A stretch of DNA of 64,000 nt, from NCBI GenBank assembly GCA_011045915.1, contig DSBT01000410.1, positions 1 to 64,000 on the forward strand, in the 5' to 3' direction. Made by a program: the position numbers and the translations under genes. The notes under the pieces are model-generated. The model was not told the origin of the DNA, searched no databases, and saw only the letters and a list, made by a program, of their open reading frames with translations. The stretch comes from Mesotoga infera (GTDB lineage Bacteria; Thermotogota; Thermotogae; Petrotogales; Kosmotogaceae). Positions 33,103 to 42,012 of the stretch are shown here, one piece after another; the first letter of the stretch is position 1; each line of letters begins with the position of its first letter.

Positions 33103-34389
33103 TTGATAAAGAACTTTATTCTCGATACCAACGTTCTGGTTCATGATCCCTATTGTTTCGAGAATTTTGAAGACAACAACATAATTATCCCTTTTCCCGT
33201 TCTTGAGGAAATAGATAAACTGAAGAAGAACTCCGGATCCGTTGGCCAGAATGCCAGGAAAGTAAATAGATTTCTTGATTCGCTTAGATCGAAAGGCAGG
33301 CTGACTGAAGGCGTAAGACTGGAGTCTGGGGGTACGTTACGAATTGCGGTATTTGATGAATTCAAGAGCAAGCTACCGCCGTTTGCCGAAAACAATTACA
33401 AAGACAACGCAATTTTGCTGTATATGATGGAGCTCAGTAACATGGACAAACTGCCAGTCATTCTGGTCAGCAAAGACATAAACATGCGAGTGAAGGCCGA
33501 TATAATGGGTCTTAAGGCCGATGATTACCTTTACGACAAAGTGGAAATCGACGACAAACTGTCGGGAATAAATATTGTAGACAATCCGTCTTTCAGGGAT
33601 AAGTTCATTGACCGGGACGAACTATCATCAGATGAACTTCACGAATCTGTTGGGGCAAACGAATTTGTGGACTTTGGCGGAGACATCTTTGGAAGAGTCT
33701 CTCCCGACGGTAAGAGGATTGTTCCGCTAAGAATTACTATGGAAACTAGCAGTTGGGGGATAATGCCCCGGAACAAGGAACAGATGATGGCGATGGAGCT
33801 GTTGCTTGACGACGACGTGAGGGTAGTCTTCATACCCGGTATGGCTGGAACTGGCAAGACGCTGATCTCTCTTGCCTGCGGATTGAGAAAGGTTGTTGAC
33901 GAGAGAAAATATGAAAGACTTATGGTTGCCAGGCCGATCATCCCAATGGGACAGGATATTGGCTATCTTCCAGGCTCCATGGAAGAGAAGATAGATCCCT
34001 GGATGACCCCAATATACGACAACCTCTATATGTTGTTCAACAACCGTCATACGGATCTGGAAACATTCCTGAAGAAGGGCGAGCAGCTGCAGGTGGAAGT
34101 TCTCAGCTACATAAGGGGAAGGTCAATACCAAACCAGTATTTCATAATCGACGAGGCTCAGAACCTCTCGCCCCATGAGATCAAGACGATAATTACCAGA
34201 GTGGGGGAAAACACTAAGATAGTTGTCATAGGAGACCCCTATCAAATTGACAATTCCTATCTCGATGCATACAGCAATGGACTCACATATGCTGCTTCGA
34301 GATTGACAAACAAATCATTGGCGGGCCATATAACCCTAACTAAGGGTGAGCGTTCAGAACTTGCTAGTCTGGCGGCCGAGCTGCTGTGA
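33103..34389 (+). CDS. PIN domain-PhoH family ATPase (YlaK/PhoH2 type)
   Basis: A 428-residue fusion. Residues 1 to about 140 are a PIN nuclease-like domain (FILDTNVLVHDP with the first acidic residue, VLEEIDKLK, then LVSKDINMRVKAD). The C-terminal half is a PhoH ATPase with GMAGTGKTLISLACG (Walker A) and YFIIDEAQNLSPHEIKT (Walker B). PIN-PhoH proteins are RNA helicase-nucleases in the cases studied. TTG 33103 is chosen: GGAGGGG lies upstream across the previous stop, and the GTG at 33088 would sit inside the exonuclease gene. Confidence 0.88.
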   Translation: MIKNFILDTNVLVHDPYCFENFEDNNIIIPFPVLEEIDKLKKNSGSVGQNARKVNRFLDSLRSKGRLTEGVRLESGGTLRIAVFDEFKSKLPPFAENNYKDNAILLYMMELSNMDKLPVILVSKDINMRVKADIMGLKADDYLYDKVEIDDKLSGINIVDNPSFRDKFIDRDELSSDELHESVGANEFVDFGGDIFGRVSPDGKRIVPLRITMETSSWGIMPRNKEQMMAMELLLDDDVRVVFIPGMAGTGKTLISLACGLRKVVDERKYERLMVARPIIPMGQDIGYLPGSMEEKIDPWMTPIYDNLYMLFNNRHTDLETFLKKGEQLQVEVLSYIRGRSIPNQYFIIDEAQNLSPHEIKTIITRVGENTKIVVIGDPYQIDNSYLDAYSNGLTYAASRLTNKSLAGHITLTKGERSELASLAAELL

Positions 34390-34398
34390 GGTTTTTAT

Positions 34399-34641
34399 AT
34401 GAATGAAGTGGTGGAGTACGATCTCTTTGTTAAAATAAGGCCCGAAGATATTCATGTGCTTTGCTACATAGCCGAAGCCGAAGATAATCTTATGAACATC
34501 AGGCATGTTACAGATGAGGGCCTTCTGAAGATTATCGTTCCCGCAGATCTGCTGGATGAAGTGAAGAGTTTTCTGAAGAGCATTAAGTACCGTATCGATC
34601 TGGAAGTGGTGGAGATTCGTGCGAATCCTGGACATACTTGA
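34399..34641 (+). CDS. DUF4911-like small protein
   Basis: An 80-residue protein: YDLFVKIRPEDIHVLCYIAEAEDNLMNIR, then LLKIIVPADLLDEVKSFLKSIK, an alpha/beta pattern matching DUF4911. Function unknown. It starts 9 bases after phoH and overlaps the HAD gene by 23 bases, so it is part of the same operon. Family call is from memory of the pattern and is moderate. Confidence 0.65.
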   Translation: MNEVVEYDLFVKIRPEDIHVLCYIAEAEDNLMNIRHVTDEGLLKIIVPADLLDEVKSFLKSIKYRIDLEVVEIRANPGHT

Positions 34642-35671
34642 TAGCGCAGTACCAAACGACAAGGCTGAGAATGTCAGAGAAGTCGATTATGAAAGGCTCC
34701 AGAAGCTCGGCTACAATACAATTCTCTTTGATTACGACAACACCATTGCAGTCTGGAGAGAGCCTTTCGATATGCGGAACAAACCCGTAATCGATAACCT
34801 GATCTCTGCCGGTATGAAGGTTGGTGTTGTAACCAATGGACCCCAATCGAGAGTTAAGAATCTCAAAGATCTCTTTGGGGACGAGTTGAAGGTATACCAC
34901 TCGATGAGAAAGCCGGGCACGAAGGAACTGCGGAAGGTTCTGAGCGATATGAAATCGAGACCCGAGAAGACGGTAATAATTGGAGATCTCTTTTTCACGG
35001 ACATTATTGCTGGAAATAGAATGGGTATGTATTCTATTCTTGTGGCTCCGCTAGTAGATATAAGTCAGAAGTGGTACAAGAGGTTGTTGGGGAAGATCAC
35101 CATTGCGGCATATCTTGTATTCTTCTTCACAGTTGGCTGGGTATTTAGATTGGGAAGGCTAACCACCCCCCATCTCTTTGCCGACAGTGTTATGGATATA
35201 GATTTCGATTCTCTGAAAGATTCCGGGCACAGGCTTGTGATATTCGACTTCGACAATACTCTCGAGAGCTGGGGGGCAAGCGCCGTCTCAAAAGAGAAGC
35301 GGTTGCTTCTGAACAGAGTCGAGCGACTTGGTTTGAAAGTACTTCTGATTTCTAACGGGAAGGCCGACAGGCTCGGCAAAATAGATGAGGAGCTCGATAC
35401 AATTAAGGTTATTGGGCGCGCAAGGAAACCGTTGACATTCAAATCGAAACGGGTTCTGAAGGACTACGGAATACCTCCGTACAAGACAGTAGTTGTTGGC
35501 GACCAGCTCTTTACGGATATTATCATGGGAAACCTTCTCGGAGCATACACTGTTAAAGTGGAACCGATCTCTGAAAAGGAGTTCTTCTGGACTAAGCTGG
35601 TCAGGAGAGTGGAGGGTCTTTTCTTGAGCAAAATGAGGAAGCATCCCGAAGTGGAGGCGCTGGACAAATGA
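34619..35671 (+). CDS. Tandem HAD-IIIA phosphatase-like protein (YqeG duplicated)
   Basis: A 350-residue protein with two YqeG-like HAD domains. The first has the DYDNT nucleophile motif at 38-42 and GDLFFTDIIAGN near 122; the second has DFDNT at 210-214 and GDQLFTDIIMGN near 310. Both keep the Asp pair, the Thr/Ser-N-G step (VTNG, ISNG) and a Lys, so both may be active. A hydrophobic stretch (about 158-176, AAYLVFFFTVGWVF) links them and may touch the membrane. Known YqeG is one domain of about 170 residues. It overlaps yqeH as ATGA, the usual yqeG-yqeH pairing. Substrate unknown. Confidence 0.8.
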   Translation: MRILDILDSAVPNDKAENVREVDYERLQKLGYNTILFDYDNTIAVWREPFDMRNKPVIDNLISAGMKVGVVTNGPQSRVKNLKDLFGDELKVYHSMRKPGTKELRKVLSDMKSRPEKTVIIGDLFFTDIIAGNRMGMYSILVAPLVDISQKWYKRLLGKITIAAYLVFFFTVGWVFRLGRLTTPHLFADSVMDIDFDSLKDSGHRLVIFDFDNTLESWGASAVSKEKRLLLNRVERLGLKVLLISNGKADRLGKIDEELDTIKVIGRARKPLTFKSKRVLKDYGIPPYKTVVVGDQLFTDIIMGNLLGAYTVKVEPISEKEFFWTKLVRRVEGLFLSKMRKHPEVEALDK

Positions 35672-36768
35672 AATGTAATGGGTGCGGTGTTGAGCTGCAG
35701 CATGAGGACCCGGCCGGTCTGGGATACATATCCGAGTCGGTGATGGAATCACGACTCCTTTCAGGAAAGGAAATCCTGTGTCGAAGATGTTTCCTTATGA
35801 AACATTATAGTTCGCTGCCAGAGGGTAATATGGTTGCTCATTCACTCGACAATATGAAGGATTATCTCCGTCTCGCTCATGATGTAATCTATGTAATCGA
35901 TATTTCTGACTTTGACGGAACTTTCAGGAAGGACATCGCAGACCTCCTGAAAGATCACTCTGTTCACTACATTCTGAACAAGATCGATTTACTTCCCAGA
36001 GAGGTTAAGGTGGATGAAATGAGAGACTGGGCCTCGGGCATTCTCAAGGCACCGGTTAGCAGAGTAAGGCTTGTCTCGGTTTTGGGACAGTATGGACTTA
36101 ACTCGCTTTTTGCCTATCTAAAATCCAGTGCTGCTGAGTACGTTTCGGTAGGAGTTACTAACGTTGGGAAGTCCTCACTTCTGAACGGCTTGACTCATTC
36201 CGAAGAGATTACTGTCAGTCGATTTCCTGGAACCACGGTAGAGGTGACATCGAGGACGCTGTACAACTCTTCAGTTAGCATTTACGATACGCCTGGAATC
36301 TTCACTGAAGACAGGGTGACCGACCTTCTGAGTGTTGAAGACCAGAGCAGATTTCTTCCCCGCAAGAAGCTTGTCAGCTCGACCTTTCAATTTCACGAAA
36401 CCCGAACTGTTTTTCTGAGTGGATTTGTACGAATAGATGCGAAAAGTGAGACCGATCCCGTAGGAATAATGCATACCTTTGTTCCAGAAAGTGTTTCAGT
36501 CCATGAGACTAACTCGAATACCGGGGTCGAGGAATGGGATAGATGGTTTGGAGGACTTTTGAAACCTCCTTTTTCCAGTTCCGCAAGGGGTGAGTATAAG
36601 TGGAAAAGCGAGAAATTCAGGCTGAGAACCGGCCAGGAGCTTCACATTTGTGGCCTTGGCTGGATAAACGTCGCCAAAGGTCCAATAACGCTTGTTCTTG
36701 CTACTCCGGAAAACGTAGCTATGAAAGTGAGAAAGGGACTTGTTGGTCCGAAAAAATTCAAGAAGTGA
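35668..36768 (+). CDS. yqeH: Circularly permuted ribosome biogenesis GTPase YqeH
   Basis: A 366-residue cpGTPase: N-terminal zinc finger (CNGCG with CRRC), then G4 (NKIDLLPRE) preceding G1 (GVTNVGKSSLLNGL) and G3 (DTPGIF), the order that defines circular permutation. It assists small-subunit assembly. G1 in most homologues is GxxNVGKS, as here. It is coupled to the HAD gene by an ATGA overlap; the C-terminal half, about 170 residues, is the usual treble-clef and RNA-binding part. Confidence 0.9.
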   Translation: MKCNGCGVELQHEDPAGLGYISESVMESRLLSGKEILCRRCFLMKHYSSLPEGNMVAHSLDNMKDYLRLAHDVIYVIDISDFDGTFRKDIADLLKDHSVHYILNKIDLLPREVKVDEMRDWASGILKAPVSRVRLVSVLGQYGLNSLFAYLKSSAAEYVSVGVTNVGKSSLLNGLTHSEEITVSRFPGTTVEVTSRTLYNSSVSIYDTPGIFTEDRVTDLLSVEDQSRFLPRKKLVSSTFQFHETRTVFLSGFVRIDAKSETDPVGIMHTFVPESVSVHETNSNTGVEEWDRWFGGLLKPPFSSSARGEYKWKSEKFRLRTGQELHICGLGWINVAKGPITLVLATPENVAMKVRKGLVGPKKFKK

Positions 36769-36789
36769 AGATAACTGGAGGTGTATTTT

Positions 36790-37383
36790 GTGAAGCTGAA
36801 GCAACCGGCAATCAAGGCAGGCGTTTCAAATCGCCATCTTCATTTGAGTGCGGAAGATATCGAAAGGCTCTTCGGCAAGGGTCATGAGCTAACTCCTATA
36901 AAGGATCTCGGTCAACCCGGGCAGTATGCCTGTGATGAAAAGGTGATTCTTGTCGGTCCAAAGGGAGCAATCACGGGAGTGAGGGTACTTGGTCCTGCGA
37001 GAAAGGCCACTCAGATAGAAGTATCGAGAACCGACGCTTTTTCCCTGGGAATAAGGCCGCCCATAAAGGATTCAGGTGACCACGCGGATACTCCCGGGCT
37101 AACGATTGTCGGTCCTAAAGGAACTGTCGTTCTCAATTCCGGAGTGATGCTTGCCAAGCGGCATATTCATATGACACCCGAGGACGCCAGGGTTTATGGT
37201 GTGGAGGACAAGGAGATAGTGATGGTTTATGCCGAGGGCGCTGGAACGCGGAGGGTGATCTTCGACGACGTTCTGGTTAGGGTGCACTCAAGTTACGCTC
37301 TGGAATTCCATGTTGATGTGGATGAAGCAAATGCTGCAATATTGAACAACAACGATCCAGTATTCATTATTGAGGAGTTATAG
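36790..37383 (+). CDS. pduL: Phosphate propanoyltransferase, PduL family
   Basis: A 197-residue phosphotransacylase unrelated to Pta: zinc-binding NRHLHLSAED near the N terminus and AKRHIHMTPEDARVYGV in the second half, with VGPKGAITGVRVLGPAR and VGPKGTVVLNSG repeats. It converts acyl-CoA to acyl phosphate, here probably acetyl-CoA for ATP formation through acetate kinase. No N-terminal microcompartment-targeting extension is present. GTG 36790 follows GGAGGT by 7 bases; a GTG at 36781 overlaps that site. It shares one base with the next gene. Confidence 0.9.
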   Translation: MKLKQPAIKAGVSNRHLHLSAEDIERLFGKGHELTPIKDLGQPGQYACDEKVILVGPKGAITGVRVLGPARKATQIEVSRTDAFSLGIRPPIKDSGDHADTPGLTIVGPKGTVVLNSGVMLAKRHIHMTPEDARVYGVEDKEIVMVYAEGAGTRRVIFDDVLVRVHSSYALEFHVDVDEANAAILNNNDPVFIIEEL

Positions 37384-38177
37384 TGGTCTATATTGGGACG
37401 AGCGGCTATTCATTTCCCGATTGGGTGGGGACGGCATACCCTTCAGGGATCGACTCATCCCAGATGCTCAGATATTACCATTCAGTATGGAGATTCAACT
37501 CCGTCGAACTGAATTTCACATATTATCGAATGCCATCTATAAAGACTATAACAGGCATCTTGAGGAAGATACCCGGAGAGATGACATTTGCAGTTAAAGC
37601 ACCTGGACAGGCAACGCATGATCTATGGAAGGGCAGTTCAGGAGAGTTGAGAAAAGTATCCAGTGAATTCTATCGGGCTCTTCAGCCCATGAGAGAAGAG
37701 GGCAGCCTGGGGCCAATACTCTTCCAATTCCCATGGTCGTTCAAGTTCAATGAGAGAAGCAGGGAGTATATTGAAGAAATCGCCGGATCTTTCGACCCGG
37801 GCAGTAATATCCTGGCCTTCGAATTCAGACACGATAGCTGGGCAAATGAAGCTGCCTTTGAAGCGGTCGAGGAGGCAGGTGGAATACCTGTAACAGTTGA
37901 TGAACCGACTATCGGCGGGTTGTTTCCATATATTCCCAGAGCGGGCCAAATGGGTGCTTACTTCAGATTTCACGGAAGAAATCCCGACTGGTTCAACAGT
38001 AACGGAAGTGAAAGATACAACTATGATTACTCGGAAGATGACTTGAGAAGTTTTGCCATCGATGTGCTAGAATTTCATAAACGTGATCTGCCTGTCTTTG
38101 TTTTTTTTAATAATTGCTACATGGGAAGAGCCGTTCACAACGCTCTTCTCCTGAGAGATCTGTTAGGAGGTGCCTGA
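37383..38177 (+). CDS. DUF72 family protein (YecE-like)
   Basis: A 264-residue TIM-barrel-like protein: YIGTSGYSFPDWVGTAYP, FNSVELNFTYYRMPS, FAVKAPGQATHDL, GPILFQFPWSF, AFEFRHDSW and YFRFHGRN are the DUF72 signatures. Function unknown despite wide occurrence. GTG start overlaps the pduL stop as TAGTG. Confidence 0.9.
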   Translation: MVYIGTSGYSFPDWVGTAYPSGIDSSQMLRYYHSVWRFNSVELNFTYYRMPSIKTITGILRKIPGEMTFAVKAPGQATHDLWKGSSGELRKVSSEFYRALQPMREEGSLGPILFQFPWSFKFNERSREYIEEIAGSFDPGSNILAFEFRHDSWANEAAFEAVEEAGGIPVTVDEPTIGGLFPYIPRAGQMGAYFRFHGRNPDWFNSNGSERYNYDYSEDDLRSFAIDVLEFHKRDLPVFVFFNNCYMGRAVHNALLLRDLLGGA

Positions 38178-38184
38178 ATAAACA

Positions 38185-38514
38185 ATGACTTTTCCTGATT
38201 ACATAAATGTGGTTCTGAGGATGATAGCAGAGGGAAATGAGAGCCATGAGATCTACGAACAGCTGCATAAGCTTGGATTGAGAGAAGTAGAGATTGCTGA
38301 AGTATACAACGCCGTGATCGGAATGATCACATCTGGTTCGGAATCTACGGAGATCATTATCGACGGCGATTACAACCCGAGAAAGAGAGTTTTTCTGGAA
38401 GAGGAACTCAAGGCGATTATTACCGTTCCCGGTCTTTACAAATCGCTTCTCTGGGGCGACATTTCTCCTGGAGATTTCGAAAGGACTCTCTCCGATTTCT
38501 CAGCCAATAACTAG
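38185..38514 (+). CDS. Hypothetical protein, 109 residues
   Basis: Not recognised with confidence. A small helical protein: INVVLRMIAEGNESHEIYEQLHKLGL looks like a helical N-terminal domain, and LLWGDISPGDFERTLSDFS resembles the end of Smg/DUF494 proteins, but the match is too weak to name. It follows DUF72 by 7 bases and is the last gene before a strong terminator. Confidence 0.65.
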   Translation: MTFPDYINVVLRMIAEGNESHEIYEQLHKLGLREVEIAEVYNAVIGMITSGSESTEIIIDGDYNPRKRVFLEEELKAIITVPGLYKSLLWGDISPGDFERTLSDFSANN

Positions 38515-38545
38515 AAAAAAACCCGCCATGAAGGCGGGCTTTTTT
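38515..38545. terminator. bidirectional intrinsic terminator
   Basis: An A7 run, CCCGCC, loop ATGAA, GGCGGG, C and a T6 run: a strong terminator on both strands. The glgP stop codon (38546-38544, minus) lies inside the T run, so the hairpin directly abuts that gene. Confidence 0.92.
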
Positions 38546-41111
38546 ATACGATCCATTTTGCAACGGGTATGAAGTATCTGTCAGGCAGTTTTTGAGGATT
38601 CGGGATTACTCTGACAGTATACGCCAGATTACCCTCTTCAGCAACGATAAACTTGCCTCCGTATACGTATTCGCCGTGGACGTCTTCTTTCATTAGCTTC
38701 ATTGGATAGAGACTGAAGCTGTCCATCTCGCCTTCGTCGTTCATCTTTGCCACAAAAATCTCAGCTTGAACCTCAGATGGATCTAGAGTTCCAAGGTAGA
38801 TGTTTGCCGAGAGCGCGATCTCCTGCCCGACCTTTATCGATTTGGCAGAAGACTCGGCCTGCACATTTGGCTTTATTCTTATGGCATTCCAGCTGGCACT
38901 GAACTTGTCCTTCCAGACGGCAACGCTCTTAGCAAGTTTGTAACCCTCTCTCTCGGCCTCTACGGAAAGGTCGGCAGCCGGGAAATAGAGATCTGTTGCA
39001 TACTCTGCAATCATTCTGTGAGTATTGAACTTGCTACCGATTTCCTTGATGGAGCTCTTCATCTTCTTCGCCCAGTCCCTCGCCACTCCTTCTTCATCCC
39101 TCGAGTAGTAAAGAGGAATTATCTCCTTCTCAAGTGCGCTGTAAATCGACACAGAGTCTATCCTATCCTGAAGCTCGTGGTCTCTGTAGTCTCTGTTATC
39201 GCCGATAGCCCAGCCGTTTTCACCGTTGAAACCTTCCACCCACCAGCCATCGAGGACGCTGAAGTTCAGAACTCCATTCATTCCGGCTTTTTCGCCGCTG
39301 GTTCCGCTTGCTTCGTGGGGTCTTCTCGGCGTATTGAGCCAGATATCCACACCGCTCACCAAGTGGCGAGCGATATTCATGTCGTAATTCTCTACAATAA
39401 TCACACGGCTTTTGAATTCCGGTGTTCTGGAGATTTCATACAACTTCCTTATCAGCTCTTTTCCAGGATCGTCCGCTGGATGGGCCTTTCCTGCGAAAAC
39501 GAATTGAACGGGTCGTTCGGAGTTTGCGATTATCGATTTAAGTCTGTTAATGTCTTTGAAGATCAGCGTTGCACGCTTATACGTAGCAAATCTCCTTGCA
39601 AATCCAATAGTGAGAACATTTTCGGGTAAGGCTTCTTCGACTTCCAGCAGGTCTTCTATGGTTTCACCCAGCCTCATCCTCTGTCTCTTCAACCTTCCCT
39701 GCAGAAAGCCTCTTGCTCTGGATTTAAGTGACATGTGCAGCTCCCAGATCTCGCTTTCCGGAATCTTATCGACTCCTTCCCAGATCTCTGGATCATAAAC
39801 TCTCTCATGCCAGTCCACGGGAAGGTATTTGTCCAGCAACTCGACCAGGTTTGGATTCAGCCAAGTCCAGATGTGAACTCCGTTAGTCACGTGAGTTATC
39901 GGAACCTCTACTGCGGGAAGATCCGGGTAGATGTGATTCCAGAGATTCCTGCTGACTCTTCCATGAAGCTTGCTAACTCCATTAGCAAGAGCAGAAAGCC
40001 TGAGCGCAAGGACCGTCATGCTGAAGTGCTGCCCGCCGCCCTGGGGTTTTTCGATGCCGAGGTTCAAAAATTCATCCCTATCGGCGCGCATCTTACTCCA
40101 GAAATCACGGAAGTACTTGTCAATCATGTCAAGTGTGAACGTGTCATTACCGGCCGGCACCGGCGTATGTGTCGTGAAGACGTTGCCGGATTTTACAATC
40201 ATCGACGCGGTCGAAAACTCAATCGAGTTTCTCTGGACCAGTTCTCGAATTCTCTCGAGGGACAAGAAGGCCGCGTGGCCTTCATTCATATGCCATACAT
40301 TTGGAGAGTAGCCCAGCATTCTGAGAGCTCTTACTCCGCCGATGCCGAGAAGAATCTCCTGTTGTATCCTGGTTTCACGATCGCCGCCATAGAGCGTGCC
40401 GGTAATCTTCCTGTCTTCAAGTTCATTTTGAGGAATGTCCGTATCCAAAAGATAAAGAGATGTCCTGCCAATTCTGGCCTTCCAGATCTTCGCCCATACC
40501 TTTCTCCCCGGAAAGTCTATATTAATGAAAACCTCGTCTCCGGCTTTGTCGAGTGCAGGAACTACGGGAAAATCTTCAAACTCATATGAGTGATAAATGT
40601 TCTGCTGCCATCCCGATTCGTCGATTCTCTGTTCGAAGTATCCGTTCCTGTATAGAAGTCCTACTGCAACGAAATTAAGGCCCATGTCGCTGGCCGTTTT
40701 CAGGTGGTCTCCGGCAAGAATGCCGAGGCCTCCAGAATAGATTGGAAATGATTCATGGAATCCATATTCCGCGCAGAAATAGGCTATGCATTGTTCCTTT
40801 CTGTCCGGGTGTTCTCTCTCCATCCATGTGTTATTTCCACCCATGTATTTGTCGAACTCTTCTACGGTGTTCTCATACATCTTGATGAACTCTTTGTCTT
40901 CGGCCAGTTCATACAATCTAGTTTGGCGTACCCTTCGGAGAAGCCTCACGGGGCTCCGCTTTTCCTGATACCACATCTCGGGATCTATGTATTTGAACAT
41001 CTGTTGAGCATGGTAGTTCCAGCTCCACCATAGGTTCTTTGACAGTTCTTCGAGTCTGCTCAGCTTTTCGGGCAATCTAGGAACCGCCATTACTCTTTCG
41101 AGGAAGTACAT
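38544..41111 (-). CDS. glgP: Alpha-glucan (maltodextrin/glycogen) phosphorylase
   Basis: An 855-residue GT35 phosphorylase of the short alpha-glucan type (TIGR02094-like): LSRLEELSKNLWWSWNYHAQ at the N terminus, YFCAEYGFHESFPIYSGGLGILAGDHLK, WHMNEGHAAF, and the PLP region RRPHEASGTSGEKAGMNGVLNFSV. It releases glucose 1-phosphate from alpha-1,4-glucans. A C-terminal domain of about 150 residues after residue 700 is typical of this subfamily. GGAGG precedes the ATG. Single-gene unit ended by a strong terminator. Confidence 0.95.
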   Translation of the reverse strand: MYFLERVMAVPRLPEKLSRLEELSKNLWWSWNYHAQQMFKYIDPEMWYQEKRSPVRLLRRVRQTRLYELAEDKEFIKMYENTVEEFDKYMGGNNTWMEREHPDRKEQCIAYFCAEYGFHESFPIYSGGLGILAGDHLKTASDMGLNFVAVGLLYRNGYFEQRIDESGWQQNIYHSYEFEDFPVVPALDKAGDEVFINIDFPGRKVWAKIWKARIGRTSLYLLDTDIPQNELEDRKITGTLYGGDRETRIQQEILLGIGGVRALRMLGYSPNVWHMNEGHAAFLSLERIRELVQRNSIEFSTASMIVKSGNVFTTHTPVPAGNDTFTLDMIDKYFRDFWSKMRADRDEFLNLGIEKPQGGGQHFSMTVLALRLSALANGVSKLHGRVSRNLWNHIYPDLPAVEVPITHVTNGVHIWTWLNPNLVELLDKYLPVDWHERVYDPEIWEGVDKIPESEIWELHMSLKSRARGFLQGRLKRQRMRLGETIEDLLEVEEALPENVLTIGFARRFATYKRATLIFKDINRLKSIIANSERPVQFVFAGKAHPADDPGKELIRKLYEISRTPEFKSRVIIVENYDMNIARHLVSGVDIWLNTPRRPHEASGTSGEKAGMNGVLNFSVLDGWWVEGFNGENGWAIGDNRDYRDHELQDRIDSVSIYSALEKEIIPLYYSRDEEGVARDWAKKMKSSIKEIGSKFNTHRMIAEYATDLYFPAADLSVEAEREGYKLAKSVAVWKDKFSASWNAIRIKPNVQAESSAKSIKVGQEIALSANIYLGTLDPSEVQAEIFVAKMNDEGEMDSFSLYPMKLMKEDVHGEYVYGGKFIVAEEGNLAYTVRVIPNPQKLPDRYFIPVAKWIV

Positions 41112-41220
41112 CAGTATAACCTCCTATTTTGGCATCTATGTCCAATTATACCCTTTCATGCGCTACTGTGCTTTCCTATGATGTTTTCACTCGTTCTTGC
41201 TACCTTTTTCGCCATTTCAC

Positions 41221-41243
41221 GAAAAAAGGGAGCTAAGCTCCCT
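41221..41243 (-). terminator. intrinsic terminator after the S1-domain gene
   Basis: On the minus strand GGGAGC, loop TTA, GCTCCC and a T6 run. It ends the rpmE/S1 unit before glgP. Confidence 0.85.
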
Positions 41244-41271
41244 CAATTCTATTTCACGGTACTTCCAATTT

Positions 41272-41640
41272 TTATGGTCTTTTACGGATACCTCTTTTCT
41301 TGTCGAGTCTTCTCTTAAAGGCGGAGATTTTTTCGCCGCTATCTCTCATGAACTTGGCCAATTTCTTTTCGAAGTCTTGACTTGACGGTCCTTCATCAGA
41401 GCCTTTGCTCTTCAGATCCTTGATCGACAGCTCCCATTTTCCGTCTTTTGTCGTTCCAAGAACCTTTGCCTCCACTTTCTGACCAACTTTGAGATAGTCT
41501 TCAATGTTCTTCACGTACTCTCGCGCCACTTTGGAAATATGAATGAACCCTTCCTCACCGCTTTCAAGATTTACGTACGCTCCGAATTTCTTGACAGAAG
41601 TCACATTACCCTCAACAACGGTACCCACTTTCACACTCAC
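41272..41640 (-). CDS. S1 RNA-binding domain protein (GSP13/YugI-like)
   Basis: A 122-residue protein with one S1 domain at about residues 4-73 (VGTVVEGNVTSVKKFGAYVNL, then EGFIHISKVAREYVKN, VEAKVLGTTKDGKWELSIKD) and a basic tail ending KKRGIRKRP. It probably binds RNA or the ribosome. GTG 41640 is chosen for GGAGGT 7 bases upstream; an in-frame TTG at 41655 touches that site. Located 50 bases after rpmE and probably co-transcribed. Confidence 0.85.
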   Translation of the reverse strand: MSVKVGTVVEGNVTSVKKFGAYVNLESGEEGFIHISKVAREYVKNIEDYLKVGQKVEAKVLGTTKDGKWELSIKDLKSKGSDEGPSSQDFEKKLAKFMRDSGEKISAFKRRLDKKRGIRKRP

Positions 41641-41690
41641 ATGACTAACCTCCAATTGACTATATACTTGAGGGAGCGCAAAGCGCTAAC

Positions 41691-41900
41691 TCAGTAATTG
41701 TCTCCGTATTTGTTTCTGAACTTCTGAACTCTTCCCTCAGTGTCGAGAATCATTGAAGATGCGTCTCCACGGAAGTAGGGGTGGCAGCTGGAGCAAAGGT
41801 CAACCTTAATGGTGTCCTTTGTAGAATAAAACTTGTGTTCTGCGCCACAGGTACACTTTACAGTAATCAGCTTCATCTCGGGGTGCATTTCTTTTTTCAT
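41691..41900 (-). CDS. rpmE: 50S ribosomal protein L31
   Basis: A 69-residue L31 of the zinc-binding (C+) type: [19 protein letters not shown] with CxC and CSSCHPYF with CxxC, then [11 protein letters not shown]. The four Cys coordinate zinc. GAGGTGAAGC precedes the ATG. It has its own consensus promoter. Confidence 0.96.
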   Translation of the reverse strand: MKKEMHPEMKLITVKCTCGAEHKFYSTKDTIKVDLCSSCHPYFRGDASSMILDTEGRVQKFRNKYGDNY

Positions 41901-41940
41901 CGGGGCTTCACCTCTTCATGTTGTAATTTGCACAAAACTC

Positions 41941-41969
41941 ATTATATCATAGAGAGGAAAGCGTGTCAA
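41941..41969 (-). promoter_or_regulatory. consensus promoter of rpmE
   Basis: TTGACA (41969-41964), exactly 17 bases, TATAAT (41946-41941) on the minus strand; a perfect sigma70 match, as expected for a ribosomal protein gene. Confidence 0.88.
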
Positions 41970-42012
41970 AGACTTACTTGTGGCAAACGTTAGCACAGAT
42001 AGGAGAATCGTG

